DNA of 64,000 nt from Haliscomenobacter sp041740695 (GTDB lineage Bacteria > Bacteroidota > Bacteroidia > Chitinophagales > Saprospiraceae), in contig NZ_JBGSLK010000074.1 of NCBI RefSeq assembly GCF_041740695.1, positions 1 through 64,000 of the forward strand, given 5' to 3'. A program made the position numbers and the translations under genes. The notes beneath the pieces are model-generated. The model worked only from the letters and a program-made list of their open reading frames with translations. It had not been told where the DNA came from and made no database searches. Shown in pieces: positions 1 to 6,585 of the stretch. Each line of letters opens with the position of its first letter. The first letter of the stretch is position 1.

Positions 1-91
1 GGTTGAGGCTACCGCGAACAACTTTGACGAGAACTACGTCAACATCGCTCGCGGTAGCCTCAACCTTCTCAACCTTCTCAACCTTCTCGAC
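1..91. repeat. Composite palindrome A with 9-nt word arms
   Basis: The element may start left of the window. A short left arm (ggttgag) and a hairpin core (8-58, starting gctaccgcga and ending tcgcggtagc) are followed by a right arm of three near-identical 9-nt units (ttctcaacc), 66-91. Inside the core a second stem, ttgacg/cgtcaa (24-29 with 37-42), closes a 7-nt loop. It sits 6 nt beyond the stop codon of adk. The same core recurs at 14357-14407 and, with different arms, at 54189-54238. Function unknown; it could terminate transcription or be a non-autonomous mobile hairpin. Confidence 0.8.
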
Positions 92-97
92 TCATGA

Positions 98-670
98 TTA
101 AAGACTATCGATCTCAGCGCACAAGCGCTCGAAAATTTCTGTTTTACTGCCCACTCCATCGATTTTAATCGAAAGGTTATACTCTGCATAAAAATCAAAC
201 ACTGGTGATGTTTCCGCTTTGTAAACGTCGATGCGTCTGTGAATCACGTTTTCATTGGCGTCGTCGGGTCGTCCAGAGGATTTTCCCCGTTCCATTAAAC
301 GAACGACCAGCTCTTCATCGGGCACTTCCAACATAATCAGCTTGGAAATGCGCTGGTCTTTTTCAGCCATTAGTGCATTTAACGCTTCACTTTGGGGGAT
401 GGTGCGTGGAAAACCATCAAAAATATACCCGGCTACGTCGGGATTGGCTTCCACTTTATTGCGCAACATTCCAATGGTTACAGAATCTGGCACCAACATT
501 CCCCGATCCATGAAACTTTTGGCTTCCAGGCCAAGGGGGGTACTATTTCCTATTTCATAACGAAAAAGATCACCAGTAGAAATGTGCAGGAGCTGATACT
601 TATCAACCAGTTTAGCCGCTTGGGTTCCTTTACCTGATCCTGGAGGACCAAAGAGTATCAAATTGATCAT
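98..670 (-). CDS. adk: Adenylate kinase
   Basis: Cytosolic enzyme that interconverts ATP + AMP and 2 ADP, balancing the adenylate pool. The 190-residue product has the P-loop GPPGSGKGTQ at residues 8-17, the AMP-binding stretch STGDLFR, the DGFPRT motif near residue 85, and a short LID (RGKSSGRPDD) without zinc-binding cysteines. Its length therefore fits the short-LID form common in Bacteroidota. The ATG at 670 begins directly at the conserved N-terminus (MINLILFGPPG), so the start is secure. It is transcribed towards the left edge of the window and is followed after 6 nt by palindrome A. No operon partner is visible on its upstream side. Confidence 0.97.
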   Translation of the reverse strand: MINLILFGPPGSGKGTQAAKLVDKYQLLHISTGDLFRYEIGNSTPLGLEAKSFMDRGMLVPDSVTIGMLRNKVEANPDVAGYIFDGFPRTIPQSEALNALMAEKDQRISKLIMLEVPDEELVVRLMERGKSSGRPDDANENVIHRRIDVYKAETSPVFDFYAEYNLSIKIDGVGSKTEIFERLCAEIDSL

Positions 671-722
671 ATTTAAAGTAGGTTTTGCGTAGCAAAAGAA
701 GCAAAAGTTATTGAAAAAATTA

Positions 723-757
723 AGGGTTTGAAAGTTATTAATTAACTTTCAAACCCT
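723..757 (-). terminator. Intrinsic terminator of the NlpC/P60 gene
   Basis: A perfect 15-bp stem (agggtttgaaagtta with taactttcaaaccct) and a 5-nt loop. Read on the minus strand it is followed by a T-rich run (ttaattttttc), as expected for an intrinsic terminator. It lies about 100 nt downstream of the peptidase stop at 861 and before adk. Confidence 0.75.
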
Positions 758-778
758 CAAGTGATTTAGATGGAAAAT

Positions 779-864
779 GTAAAAGGTCGAGAAAGTGGAA
801 AAGATTGAAGAAATTTAGAAACTAAACCGTATCAATTTTATCCACCTTCTCAACCTAATTTTAC
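779..864. repeat. Decayed composite palindrome B
   Basis: The left arm (779-802, gtaaaaggtcgagaaagtgg...) pairs imperfectly with the right arm (837-864, ...ccaccttctcaacc...ttttac). The word resembles the gttgagaag word of elements A and C with mutations, so this looks like an old copy. The right arm contains the TAA stop (861-863) and the last codons of the NlpC/P60 gene. Confidence 0.5.
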
Positions 865-1529
865 CTTCTTGATCCGATCGAAAAGCACCGAGTTTCAATT
901 TCGGCAATCAAACCCATGGGTTCGATTTTTTCTTCGGGCACCAAGTTGAGCTGAGCAGTTACCACCTGAGCGGCAGTGGGTGCAGGAGCCACCTGCATGA
1001 CTTGTGGGCCATACAACCCAACAAAATCGGCTTTTTGTACAATTCTTCGTGCGGAAACGCTTTTGGCGCTCCAGTAGCTTGATTCTTTCAGATTGTCGAT
1101 AGCGATGCCTTTGGAGCAGCAGCTATGGATGAATCTGATACCATTTTCATCATTGGAGTAAACCATGGCGACGTGAAAAACTCTGCTGCTGGCCGAACGA
1201 CGGAAAAAGAGCAGATCACCAGGTTGCGCAGCGCTCAGTTCAACTTTCTCGCCTTCCAGTTCCTGGGCGCGAGATGAACGTGAAACGTTGACTTTAAAAT
1301 GAGCCAAAACGTAGGAAGTAAACCCGGAGCAGTCAAAACCACTTACCGGAGAATATCCGGCGTAACGGTATGGCAACCCCATGTAAAGCTGTGCATAATC
1401 TAGTACGTCCTTGCGGAATCGTTTTTCAGCTTCTGCTACCGTTGTAGGCAGATCGGCTGGAATGGATACGTTAAGCGTCGTAGGTGCACAAGTTCCTAAG
1501 GCTAAACAAGTAGTTAATACTTCTAGCAT
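861..1529 (-). CDS. NlpC/P60 (C40) family peptidase, exported
   Basis: Probable cell-wall hydrolase cleaving peptide stems of peptidoglycan. The 222-residue product has a hydrophobic N-terminus containing cysteines (possible weak lipoprotein or signal sequence). The catalytic domain runs from about residue 40 to 165, with the nucleophile in FDCSGF, the FHVAMV histidine, and a third position in the FIHSCCSKG stretch. The last 50 residues are low in recognisable motifs. A paralogue with the same FFRRSAS and GFDCSGFTSYV segments lies at 50760-51353. A terminator hairpin follows at 723-757 and a -7 box lies about 100 nt upstream. Its final codons and stop fall in a decayed repeat arm, so the native C-terminus may have been altered. 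Confidence 0.9.
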   Translation of the reverse strand: MLEVLTTCLALGTCAPTTLNVSIPADLPTTVAEAEKRFRKDVLDYAQLYMGLPYRYAGYSPVSGFDCSGFTSYVLAHFKVNVSRSSRAQELEGEKVELSAAQPGDLLFFRRSASSRVFHVAMVYSNDENGIRFIHSCCSKGIAIDNLKESSYWSAKSVSARRIVQKADFVGLYGPQVMQVAPAPTAAQVVTAQLNLVPEEKIEPMGLIAEIETRCFSIGSRR

Positions 1530-1629
1530 ATAATAAGTACGTTGGTTCGCATGAATGATTTATGTATGGGACTACATGGGATGTGTAACTGGGTGAGTAT
1601 TTGATAAATATGTTCGGATGGGACCGATG

Positions 1630-1637
1630 CAAAGATA
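1630..1637 (-). promoter_or_regulatory. Bacteroidota -7 box (TATCTTTG) for the NlpC/P60 gene
   Basis: On the minus strand the sequence reads TATCTTTG, an exact match to TAnnTTTG, about 100 nt before the ATG at 1529. I do not see a clear TTTG -33 element at the usual 19-nt distance, so only the -7 box is called. Confidence 0.5.
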
Positions 1638-1865
1638 AAGCAAAATTTCTGAAAGTTTCACCACTTGAAAGTGTTAAAACTTTCATTTTATTCATTTTCA
1701 AGTGCTTACAGGGAAATTTTGTTGAAAAAAGGTTCGAAAAACTGGCGAAATTTCGCCTCATGGGAGTGGAAAAAACTGAACAATGGCAAGATAGGAAATT
1801 TGTTTTGGATTTCGTACATCAATCTAAATAAAATGTCTACTTTCCGAAAAAAAGGAAGTCAATCC

Positions 1866-3182
1866 ATGGAAAAAAACACCAATGAATCCGGCTCTTTAGC
1901 GATTCCTTTTGTAAAAAATCAACCCCGTATCCTCCAGGGTTGGGCTTTTTTTGACTGGGCCAACAGCGCTTATGCACTCGTGATAACGGTAGCTATTTTT
2001 CCAGGCTATTTTTTGCACGTTACCGCCGATGAGGTGAATATTTTGGGCTTAAAGATTAGTGATAGTGCCCTGTATTCGTATTCCTTGTCTTTTGCATACC
2101 TGTTGATTGCGCTGGTTTCACCCCTACTTTCGGGGATTGCCGACTATGGGGGGCGCAAAAAAGTTTTCCTGCGCTTTTTTACCACATTAGGTGCACTGGC
2201 CTGTATGGGGCTTTTATTTTTCACCGACATGAAAACCCTCTGGGTTGGGGTCACCTGTTTTATCCTGGCTACCATAGGTTTTTCCGGGGGATTGGTTTTT
2301 TACAATGCCTTTTTGCCGGAGATCGCTACGGAGGATCGTTACGACAAAGTGAGTGCCACTGGCTTTAGTTATGGATTTGCGGGGAGTATTATTTTGTTGG
2401 TGACCAATTTGATCGTGATTGAAAACTTTGAGTGGTTTGGTTTTTCCGAAAGTTTAAAAGCCGTTCCAGTAGCTTTTGTGATGGTAGGTTTGTGGTGGAT
2501 AGGGTTTGCGCAAATCCCCCTACGTCGTTTGCCGGAAGACGCGCGCCATCCCTATTCCAAAGAATTACTCAAACGTGGCTATGAAGAAGTCAGCAAAACC
2601 GCCCGCCGGGTCTTGGCCCGCCCCAATATGTTGCGTTACCTGTCCGCTTTCTTTTTTGCCAATGCGGGGGTACAATCGGTATTGTACCTCGCCTCCATTT
2701 TTGCCGAAAAGGAATTGCATTTCAATACGTCGAACTTGATCGTGCTGATTTTGATTTTGCAGGTAGTCGGTATTGGGGGAGCGTATTTCTTTGCCTGGGT
2801 CTCTAGTAAACGGGGCAATAAAAATGCCATGATGTACATGATGGTCATTTGGACCCTGATTTGCATCGGTGGTTATGTGGTCAGAACGGGTCTCGATTTT
2901 TACTTTCTTGCCGCAGCTGTAGGCCTGGTGATGGGGGGCATGCAATCCCTGGCCAGGGCGACTTACGCCAAGTTGTTGCCTGAAGACACTCCCGATACTG
3001 CCTCTTACTTCAGTTTTTACGATATTCTGGATAAACTCTCCACCGTGATGGGCACTTTTGTTTTTGGTCTGATCACACAACTCAGTGGCGGAATGCGCAA
3101 TTCGGTGTTGTCACTGGCCGTGTTTTTCATCATCGGTTTGATCCTGATGCGGCGGGTGGTGGTTACAAAGGTGGAAGTTTAA
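1866..3182 (+). CDS. MFS transporter, UMF1 (Atg22-like) family
   Basis: Inner-membrane major facilitator with about 12 hydrophobic segments; its substrate cannot be told from the sequence. The N-terminal GWAFFDWANSAYALVI motif and the DYGGRKK loop between the second and third segments are hallmarks of the UMF1 family. From the ATG at 1866 the product is 438 residues, with aaggaag a few bases upstream as a possible ribosome-binding site. An in-frame ATG at 1833 would add 11 residues. The open frame reaches back to 1665, but that part lies in AT-rich leader DNA and is unlikely to be translated. It is transcribed divergently from the NlpC/P60 gene and faces a toxin-antitoxin pair. Confidence 0.9.
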   Translation: MEKNTNESGSLAIPFVKNQPRILQGWAFFDWANSAYALVITVAIFPGYFLHVTADEVNILGLKISDSALYSYSLSFAYLLIALVSPLLSGIADYGGRKKVFLRFFTTLGALACMGLLFFTDMKTLWVGVTCFILATIGFSGGLVFYNAFLPEIATEDRYDKVSATGFSYGFAGSIILLVTNLIVIENFEWFGFSESLKAVPVAFVMVGLWWIGFAQIPLRRLPEDARHPYSKELLKRGYEEVSKTARRVLARPNMLRYLSAFFFANAGVQSVLYLASIFAEKELHFNTSNLIVLILILQVVGIGGAYFFAWVSSKRGNKNAMMYMMVIWTLICIGGYVVRTGLDFYFLAAAVGLVMGGMQSLARATYAKLLPEDTPDTASYFSFYDILDKLSTVMGTFVFGLITQLSGGMRNSVLSLAVFFIIGLILMRRVVVTKVEV

Positions 3183-3190
3183 AGACTGAC

Positions 3191-3580
3191 CTATAAAGCA
3201 AATGGATTTATAACTGAAAGGTTGTCAATTGACGAAAAATCAGAAGTATTACGCGTGATTAAAGCTAGTTCGTGGACTAAAGCAGTAGCAGCAATAATAG
3301 CATCTGGTAATTTGATTTTATGCATTCTGCGAATGGATATGGTCTTTAATGCAACTGCTTTGTCCAAGGGTAGGACAACAGTATCTGCAATTAAGTCTTC
3401 CATTTTTTGCAAATCTGTACCTGAATCAAATTTGAAACCCAACACTTCTATTTCAGTAATGACGGAAATCTTCGGATTTGCAGCTATTGCTTGAGATAAA
3501 AAAGTTATAGCTTGAGTATCTGATATTCCTTTCTGCAAATAAATCAAAATGTTGGTGTCTAGTAAGTATCTCTCTCCCAT
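3191..3580 (-). CDS. PIN-domain ribonuclease toxin (VapC-like)
   Basis: The 129-residue PIN domain shows the acidic residues expected for a metal-dependent RNase: D8 in LLDTNILIY, a glutamate in VITEIEVLG, an aspartate in KLPDAIIAATA and a later one in NTSDF. Toxins of this family cut tRNA or other RNA when freed from their antitoxin. The ATG at 3580 lies inside the 3' end of the upstream gene (22-nt overlap), the usual arrangement of a translationally coupled toxin-antitoxin operon. It ends 8 nt from the stop of the convergent MFS gene. Family assignment is firm; activity is inferred. Confidence 0.9.
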   Translation of the reverse strand: MGERYLLDTNILIYLQKGISDTQAITFLSQAIAANPKISVITEIEVLGFKFDSGTDLQKMEDLIADTVVLPLDKAVALKTISIRRMHKIKLPDAIIAATALVHELALITRNTSDFSSIDNLSVINPFAL

Positions 3581-3792
3581 GTACTTCTGGTTTCATTGAC
3601 ATAATGTTCAAAAGCACTTACATCCAAAGAAGGTATTCCTCCGTTGTGCTTTTCGAAGAATGAATAGGGCTTGGGATCATTTTTTTGGACTTCTTCATCA
3701 ATTCTTATCCTTTCCACAAAGTCCATTGACTTTAGAAGCTCAACTAAATAAAGCATTTTTTGCTGGTTGCTCACATCAATATGAATAGTCAT
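3559..3792 (-). CDS. Probable antitoxin of the PIN toxin
   Basis: A small acidic 77-residue protein upstream of and overlapping the PIN gene. I do not recognise a named DNA-binding fold: there is no clear AbrB, RHH or Phd signature. The N-terminal half (NQQKMLYLVELLKSMDFVERI) could form helices and the C-terminal half (FEKHNGGIPSLDVSAFEHYV) could wrap the toxin. Position, size and overlap are the main reasons for the call. Similar small proteins accompany PIN toxins in Bacteroidota. Confidence 0.75.
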   Translation of the reverse strand: MTIHIDVSNQQKMLYLVELLKSMDFVERIRIDEEVQKNDPKPYSFFEKHNGGIPSLDVSAFEHYVNETRSTWERDTY

Positions 3793-3904
3793 TGGTCTTT
3801 TTTATTTAGGCCAAAGTTAAACAAACTTCATGATTGAGTCAACCAAGTAAAATTACTGCAGCTTATTCGGAGATGCTTTAAATGGATGGTTCCAATCGTT
3901 TTTC

Positions 3905-3912
3905 TATTTTTG
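3905..3912 (+). promoter_or_regulatory. Possible -7 box (TATTTTTG) for dapD
   Basis: TATTTTTG matches TAnnTTTG and lies 26 nt before the dapD ATG. No convincing TTTG element is seen 19 nt upstream, so this is tentative. Confidence 0.4.
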
Positions 3913-3938
3913 CAGCTCGTTTTTAACATCCAATACAA

Positions 3939-4757
3939 ATGAGCACGCTGCAACAAACGATTGAACAAGCCTGGGAGGATCGTAGTCTCCTGGCCCAGAC
4001 TGAGGTCAAAGAAGCCGTATTTCAAGTAGTAGAGCTACTGGACAAAGGGCAACTCCGCGTAGCCGAACCCACTGCCGACGGCAACTGGAAGGTGAACGAC
4101 TGGGTCAAAAAGGGGGTGGTGATGTACTTCCCACTGCGTCAAATGGAAACCATCGAGGTAGGCCCATTTGAATTTCACGATAAAATTCCACTCAAAAAAT
4201 CATATGCCGAGATGGGTGTGCGGGTAGTTCCTAACGCCATTGCACGGTATGGCTCCTTTCTGGAGCGTGGCGTCATCCTGATGCCCAGCTACGTCAACAT
4301 TGGTGCCTGGGTAGGTAGCGGCACCATGGTGGACACCTGGGCTACGGTAGGCTCCTGTGCCCAGATTGGCCGCAATGTGCACCTCAGCGGAGGTGTGGGT
4401 ATTGGTGGAGTATTGGAACCACCCCAAGCCGCTCCCACGATCATCGAAGACGATTGTTTCATCGGCTCGCGCTGCATTGTCGTAGAAGGCGTAAGAATTG
4501 AAAAAGAATCTGTCCTGGGTGCCAACGTGGTACTTACCGACAGCACCCACATCATTGACGTGAGTGGCCCAGAGCCCATCACCTATCGGGGTCGGGTACC
4601 TGCGCGTTCGGTGGTCATTCCTGGCACTTACACCAAAGAATTTCCTGCCGGAACCTACCAGGTGCCTTGCGCGTTGATCATCGGGCAGCGCAAAGAAAGT
4701 ACCGATAAAAAGGTATCGCTGAATAATGCGCTGCGGGATTATAGTGTAGCAGTTTAA
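3939..4757 (+). CDS. dapD: 2,3,4,5-tetrahydropyridine-2,6-dicarboxylate N-succinyltransferase
   Basis: Transfers succinyl from succinyl-CoA to tetrahydrodipicolinate in the succinylase branch of lysine and diaminopimelate synthesis; the family is a cytosolic trimer. The 272-residue product has the helical N-terminal domain (STLQQTIEQAWEDRS), then the left-handed beta-helix hexapeptide region from about residue 105 (GVILMPSYVNIGAWVGSGTMVDTWATVGSCAQIG). The length is normal for DapD. Other lysine genes are not nearby, so it appears to be a single-gene unit. A GCTTTAGC-type element begins 7 nt after its stop codon. Confidence 0.97.
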   Translation: MSTLQQTIEQAWEDRSLLAQTEVKEAVFQVVELLDKGQLRVAEPTADGNWKVNDWVKKGVVMYFPLRQMETIEVGPFEFHDKIPLKKSYAEMGVRVVPNAIARYGSFLERGVILMPSYVNIGAWVGSGTMVDTWATVGSCAQIGRNVHLSGGVGIGGVLEPPQAAPTIIEDDCFIGSRCIVVEGVRIEKESVLGANVVLTDSTHIIDVSGPEPITYRGRVPARSVVIPGTYTKEFPAGTYQVPCALIIGQRKESTDKKVSLNNALRDYSVAV

Positions 4758-4764
4758 TGACCAA

Positions 4765-5016
4765 TACTCGACATTTTTGCTCGGAGGACATGAATTGCCT
4801 CCAGCTTTAGCTGGTGGATAAGCAGTGAACGCTAGTTTTTGGGCTTTAGCCCCGTTTGCAAAATCGAGATTTGGGCTAAAGCCCATTCAAGGCCTGACCT
4901 TCGAACCACCAGCTAAAGCTGGAGGCAATTCAAACGCCAGTGCCTAAAGAACGGTCTTTTCAAAAAACTTCATAAGCCTGGGGCAATTCATGTCCTCCGA
5001 GCAAAACCGTCGAGTA
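4765..5016. mobile_element. REPIN/MITE-like element, GCTTTAGC family, copy 1
   Basis: A nested palindrome of about 250 bp. Terminal inverted repeats (tactcgac...tttgctcggaggacatg at 4765 on, and its complement ending at 5016) enclose ccagctttagctgg (4801-4814) with its inverse (4909-4922), and gggctttagccc (4841-4852) with its inverse (4873-4884). Each inner unit is itself a small hairpin with a TTTA loop, as in REP sequences mobilised by Y1 (RAYT) transposases. A shorter relative lies at 5626-5779. No transposase is encoded here. Confidence 0.8.
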
Positions 5017-5047
5017 GTGTGCGATTTAACTCCAGAACCTTGGAACC

Positions 5048-5608
5048 ATGAAATACTTAATTGTCGGCCTGGGGAATGTCGGTGCCGAATACGCAGATAC
5101 CCGGCACAACGTCGGCTTTCTGGTGGTGGATCAGCTGGCTAAAGATGCTGAAGCCAGTTGGGAAACCGAACATTTGGGTGCCCTGAGCAAAATCAAGCAC
5201 AAAGGGCGTACCCTCATTTTGCTCAAACCTTCCACTTACATGAATCGCAGTGGCAAGTCGGTGAATTATTGGTTGCAGAAGGAAAAAATTCCCATCGAAA
5301 ACCTGCTGATCGTGCTGGACGACCTCAATTTGGAATATGGGAAACAGCGCCTGCGCGGCAAGGGCAGCGATGGGGGCCACAATGGCCTCAAGGACATTGA
5401 CCAGGTCATTGGCAACAACTACGCCCGCTTGCGCATCGGCATTGGCAACGATTTTCGCAAAGGACAGCAGGTGGATTTTGTACTCGGCGAATGGTCAGAC
5501 GAGGAAAATGTAGATTTGCCCGAAATCATCAAGTACGCTGCCGATACGAGTAAAAGTTTTGCGGCGGTGGGTTTGGCACATACCATGAATACGTTTAATA
5601 AAAAGTGA
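5048..5608 (+). CDS. pth: Peptidyl-tRNA hydrolase
   Basis: Releases tRNA from peptidyl-tRNA that drops off ribosomes; cytosolic and normally essential. The 186-residue product has the N-terminal LIVGLGNVG motif, the catalytic histidine H20 in TRHNVGF, the STYMNRSG substrate-binding segment and the later LDDLNLEYGKQRLR...GSDGGHNGLKD region. The length is typical. The gene is bracketed by two related GCTTTAGC repeat elements, one ending 31 nt before the start and one beginning 18 nt after the stop. This is unusual for a housekeeping gene. Confidence 0.97.
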   Translation: MKYLIVGLGNVGAEYADTRHNVGFLVVDQLAKDAEASWETEHLGALSKIKHKGRTLILLKPSTYMNRSGKSVNYWLQKEKIPIENLLIVLDDLNLEYGKQRLRGKGSDGGHNGLKDIDQVIGNNYARLRIGIGNDFRKGQQVDFVLGEWSDEENVDLPEIIKYAADTSKSFAAVGLAHTMNTFNKK

Positions 5609-5625
5609 TTGCTGATTGCAGACTT

Positions 5626-5779
5626 GGAGGACATCAATTGCCTCCTGCTTTAGCTGGAGGGAGAGATGGATGTTCGATTTGGGCTTTAGCCCCAGCTTGA
5701 AAATCAAGGTTTGGGCTGAAGCCCATCAAGCGAGATGCCCCAAGCCACGAGCTAAAGCACGTGGCAATTGATGTCCTTC
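5626..5779. mobile_element. REPIN/MITE-like element, GCTTTAGC family, copy 2
   Basis: A shorter relative of the element at 4765-5016. The ends are ggaggacatcaattgcc (from 5626) and its complement (to about 5778). The interior has gctttagctgg, gggctttagcccc, gggctgaagccc and gagctaaagc hairpin halves in the same order. The copy has diverged from copy 1, including compensatory changes in the terminal repeat (gaattgcc versus caattgcc with matching partners). Confidence 0.75.
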
Positions 5780-5811
5780 GCTTCTAAAAAACTAGGATAG
5801 GTTGAAATACA

Positions 5812-5844
5812 AAGGCACCAAGAGAACAAGTCTCTTGGTGCCTT
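5812..5844. terminator. Hairpin between convergent pth and CBS genes
   Basis: A 14-bp perfect stem (aaggcaccaagaga with tctcttggtgcctt) around a 5-nt loop, in the gap between the pth stop and the stop of the leftward CBS gene. Strong poly-U tails are not obvious on either side, so it could be a bidirectional terminator or a 3'-end stabiliser. Confidence 0.6.
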
Positions 5845-5898
5845 CGCATTTGTACAGTGTACCATTGTTTGTTTAACCCAACATCAAATAAGCAATTG

Positions 5899-6300
5899 CT
5901 ACACAAAAAACAAATGTGGTTGGAAAGTAATCGGTTTACTCGCCACCAATTTCAACAAATCAACTGAACTCAGAATCCCTACCACCGCATTGTCTTCCTT
6001 GACCAACAAATGATGAATGCCATTTTTCAACATCAAATTGGCTGCGGCAGCGGTGGAGTCATCATTGTTGATGTAACATAGTTTGGTACTCATCACACTC
6101 ATTACTGGTAAAGTTGAATCCTTTACGTTACGCAGATCGCTGTCGGTTACAATGCCCATGATGCCTGCATCTGGGCCTTCGTCAGTAATGGGCACAGCAC
6201 CAATGTCGTGTTGGCTCATTAATTTCCTTAAATCTTGCACAGTAGTCTCTACAGTGGCCATGACGACCGGACTACTCATGAGTTGCTTAATGGTCTTCAT
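5899..6300 (-). CDS. Tandem CBS-domain protein
   Basis: A 133-residue stand-alone CBS pair. Such modules bind adenosyl ligands (AMP, ATP, SAM) and act as energy or redox sensors. The first CBS motif covers about residues 7-60 (LMSSPVVMATVETTVQDLRKLM...GIVTDSDLR) and the second about 66-120 (DDSTAAAANLMLKNGIHHLLV...GILSSVDLL). I chose the ATG at 6300 (MKTIKQLMSSP), where homology begins. The frame stays open to 6372, but that extension covers a palindrome and looks like leader. There is no fused effector domain and no obvious operon partner. Confidence 0.88.
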   Translation of the reverse strand: MKTIKQLMSSPVVMATVETTVQDLRKLMSQHDIGAVPITDEGPDAGIMGIVTDSDLRNVKDSTLPVMSVMSTKLCYINNDDSTAAAANLMLKNGIHHLLVKEDNAVVGILSSVDLLKLVASKPITFQPHLFFV

Positions 6301-6337
6301 CAGTGGTATGGCTTTATAAATGATCAATAGTAGGTCT

Positions 6338-6362
6338 GCCCTAATCTTTGCAAGATTAGGGC
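6338..6362. promoter_or_regulatory. Palindromic site in the CBS gene leader
   Basis: A perfect 10-bp inverted repeat, gccctaatct and agattagggc, around ttgca, 38-62 nt upstream of the CBS ATG. It could be an operator for a dimeric regulator or a 5'-UTR hairpin. On the minus strand it contains TAATCTTG, close to a -7 box. Confidence 0.45.
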
Positions 6363-6373
6363 CGTATTCCAAA

Positions 6374-6412
6374 GATTTTAGTCATGGCCAAGGTTGATTT
6401 TGGTCATGGCTA
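6374..6412. repeat. Two direct repeats upstream of the CBS gene
   Basis: gattttagtcatggcca (6374-6390) and gattttggtcatggcta (6396-6412), spaced 22 nt apart, i.e. about two helical turns. They lie just beyond the palindrome at 6338-6362 and may be paired binding sites for an activator. Nothing else is recognised in the 285-nt gap 6301-6585. Confidence 0.4.
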
Positions 6413-6585
6413 TCAATAGCAGTGTTTGGTTATCAGCGTTGCAAGAGTTGGGGTTTTGCAGCAGCGAAAAGGGCTATAAATAAATTCAAGGTGATTGGAG
6501 AGGATCTTTCAAACTGCTTCAATTTAAAGCTATTGGGGGATTAATGCAAGGTCATATCGAGAAAAAAACCATCGATTGCACGTTT

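Noticed and set aside
4200..4886. 228-codon frame antisense to dapD extending into the REPIN-like element
   Set aside because: It overlaps most of dapD and continues into hairpin DNA; no family features.
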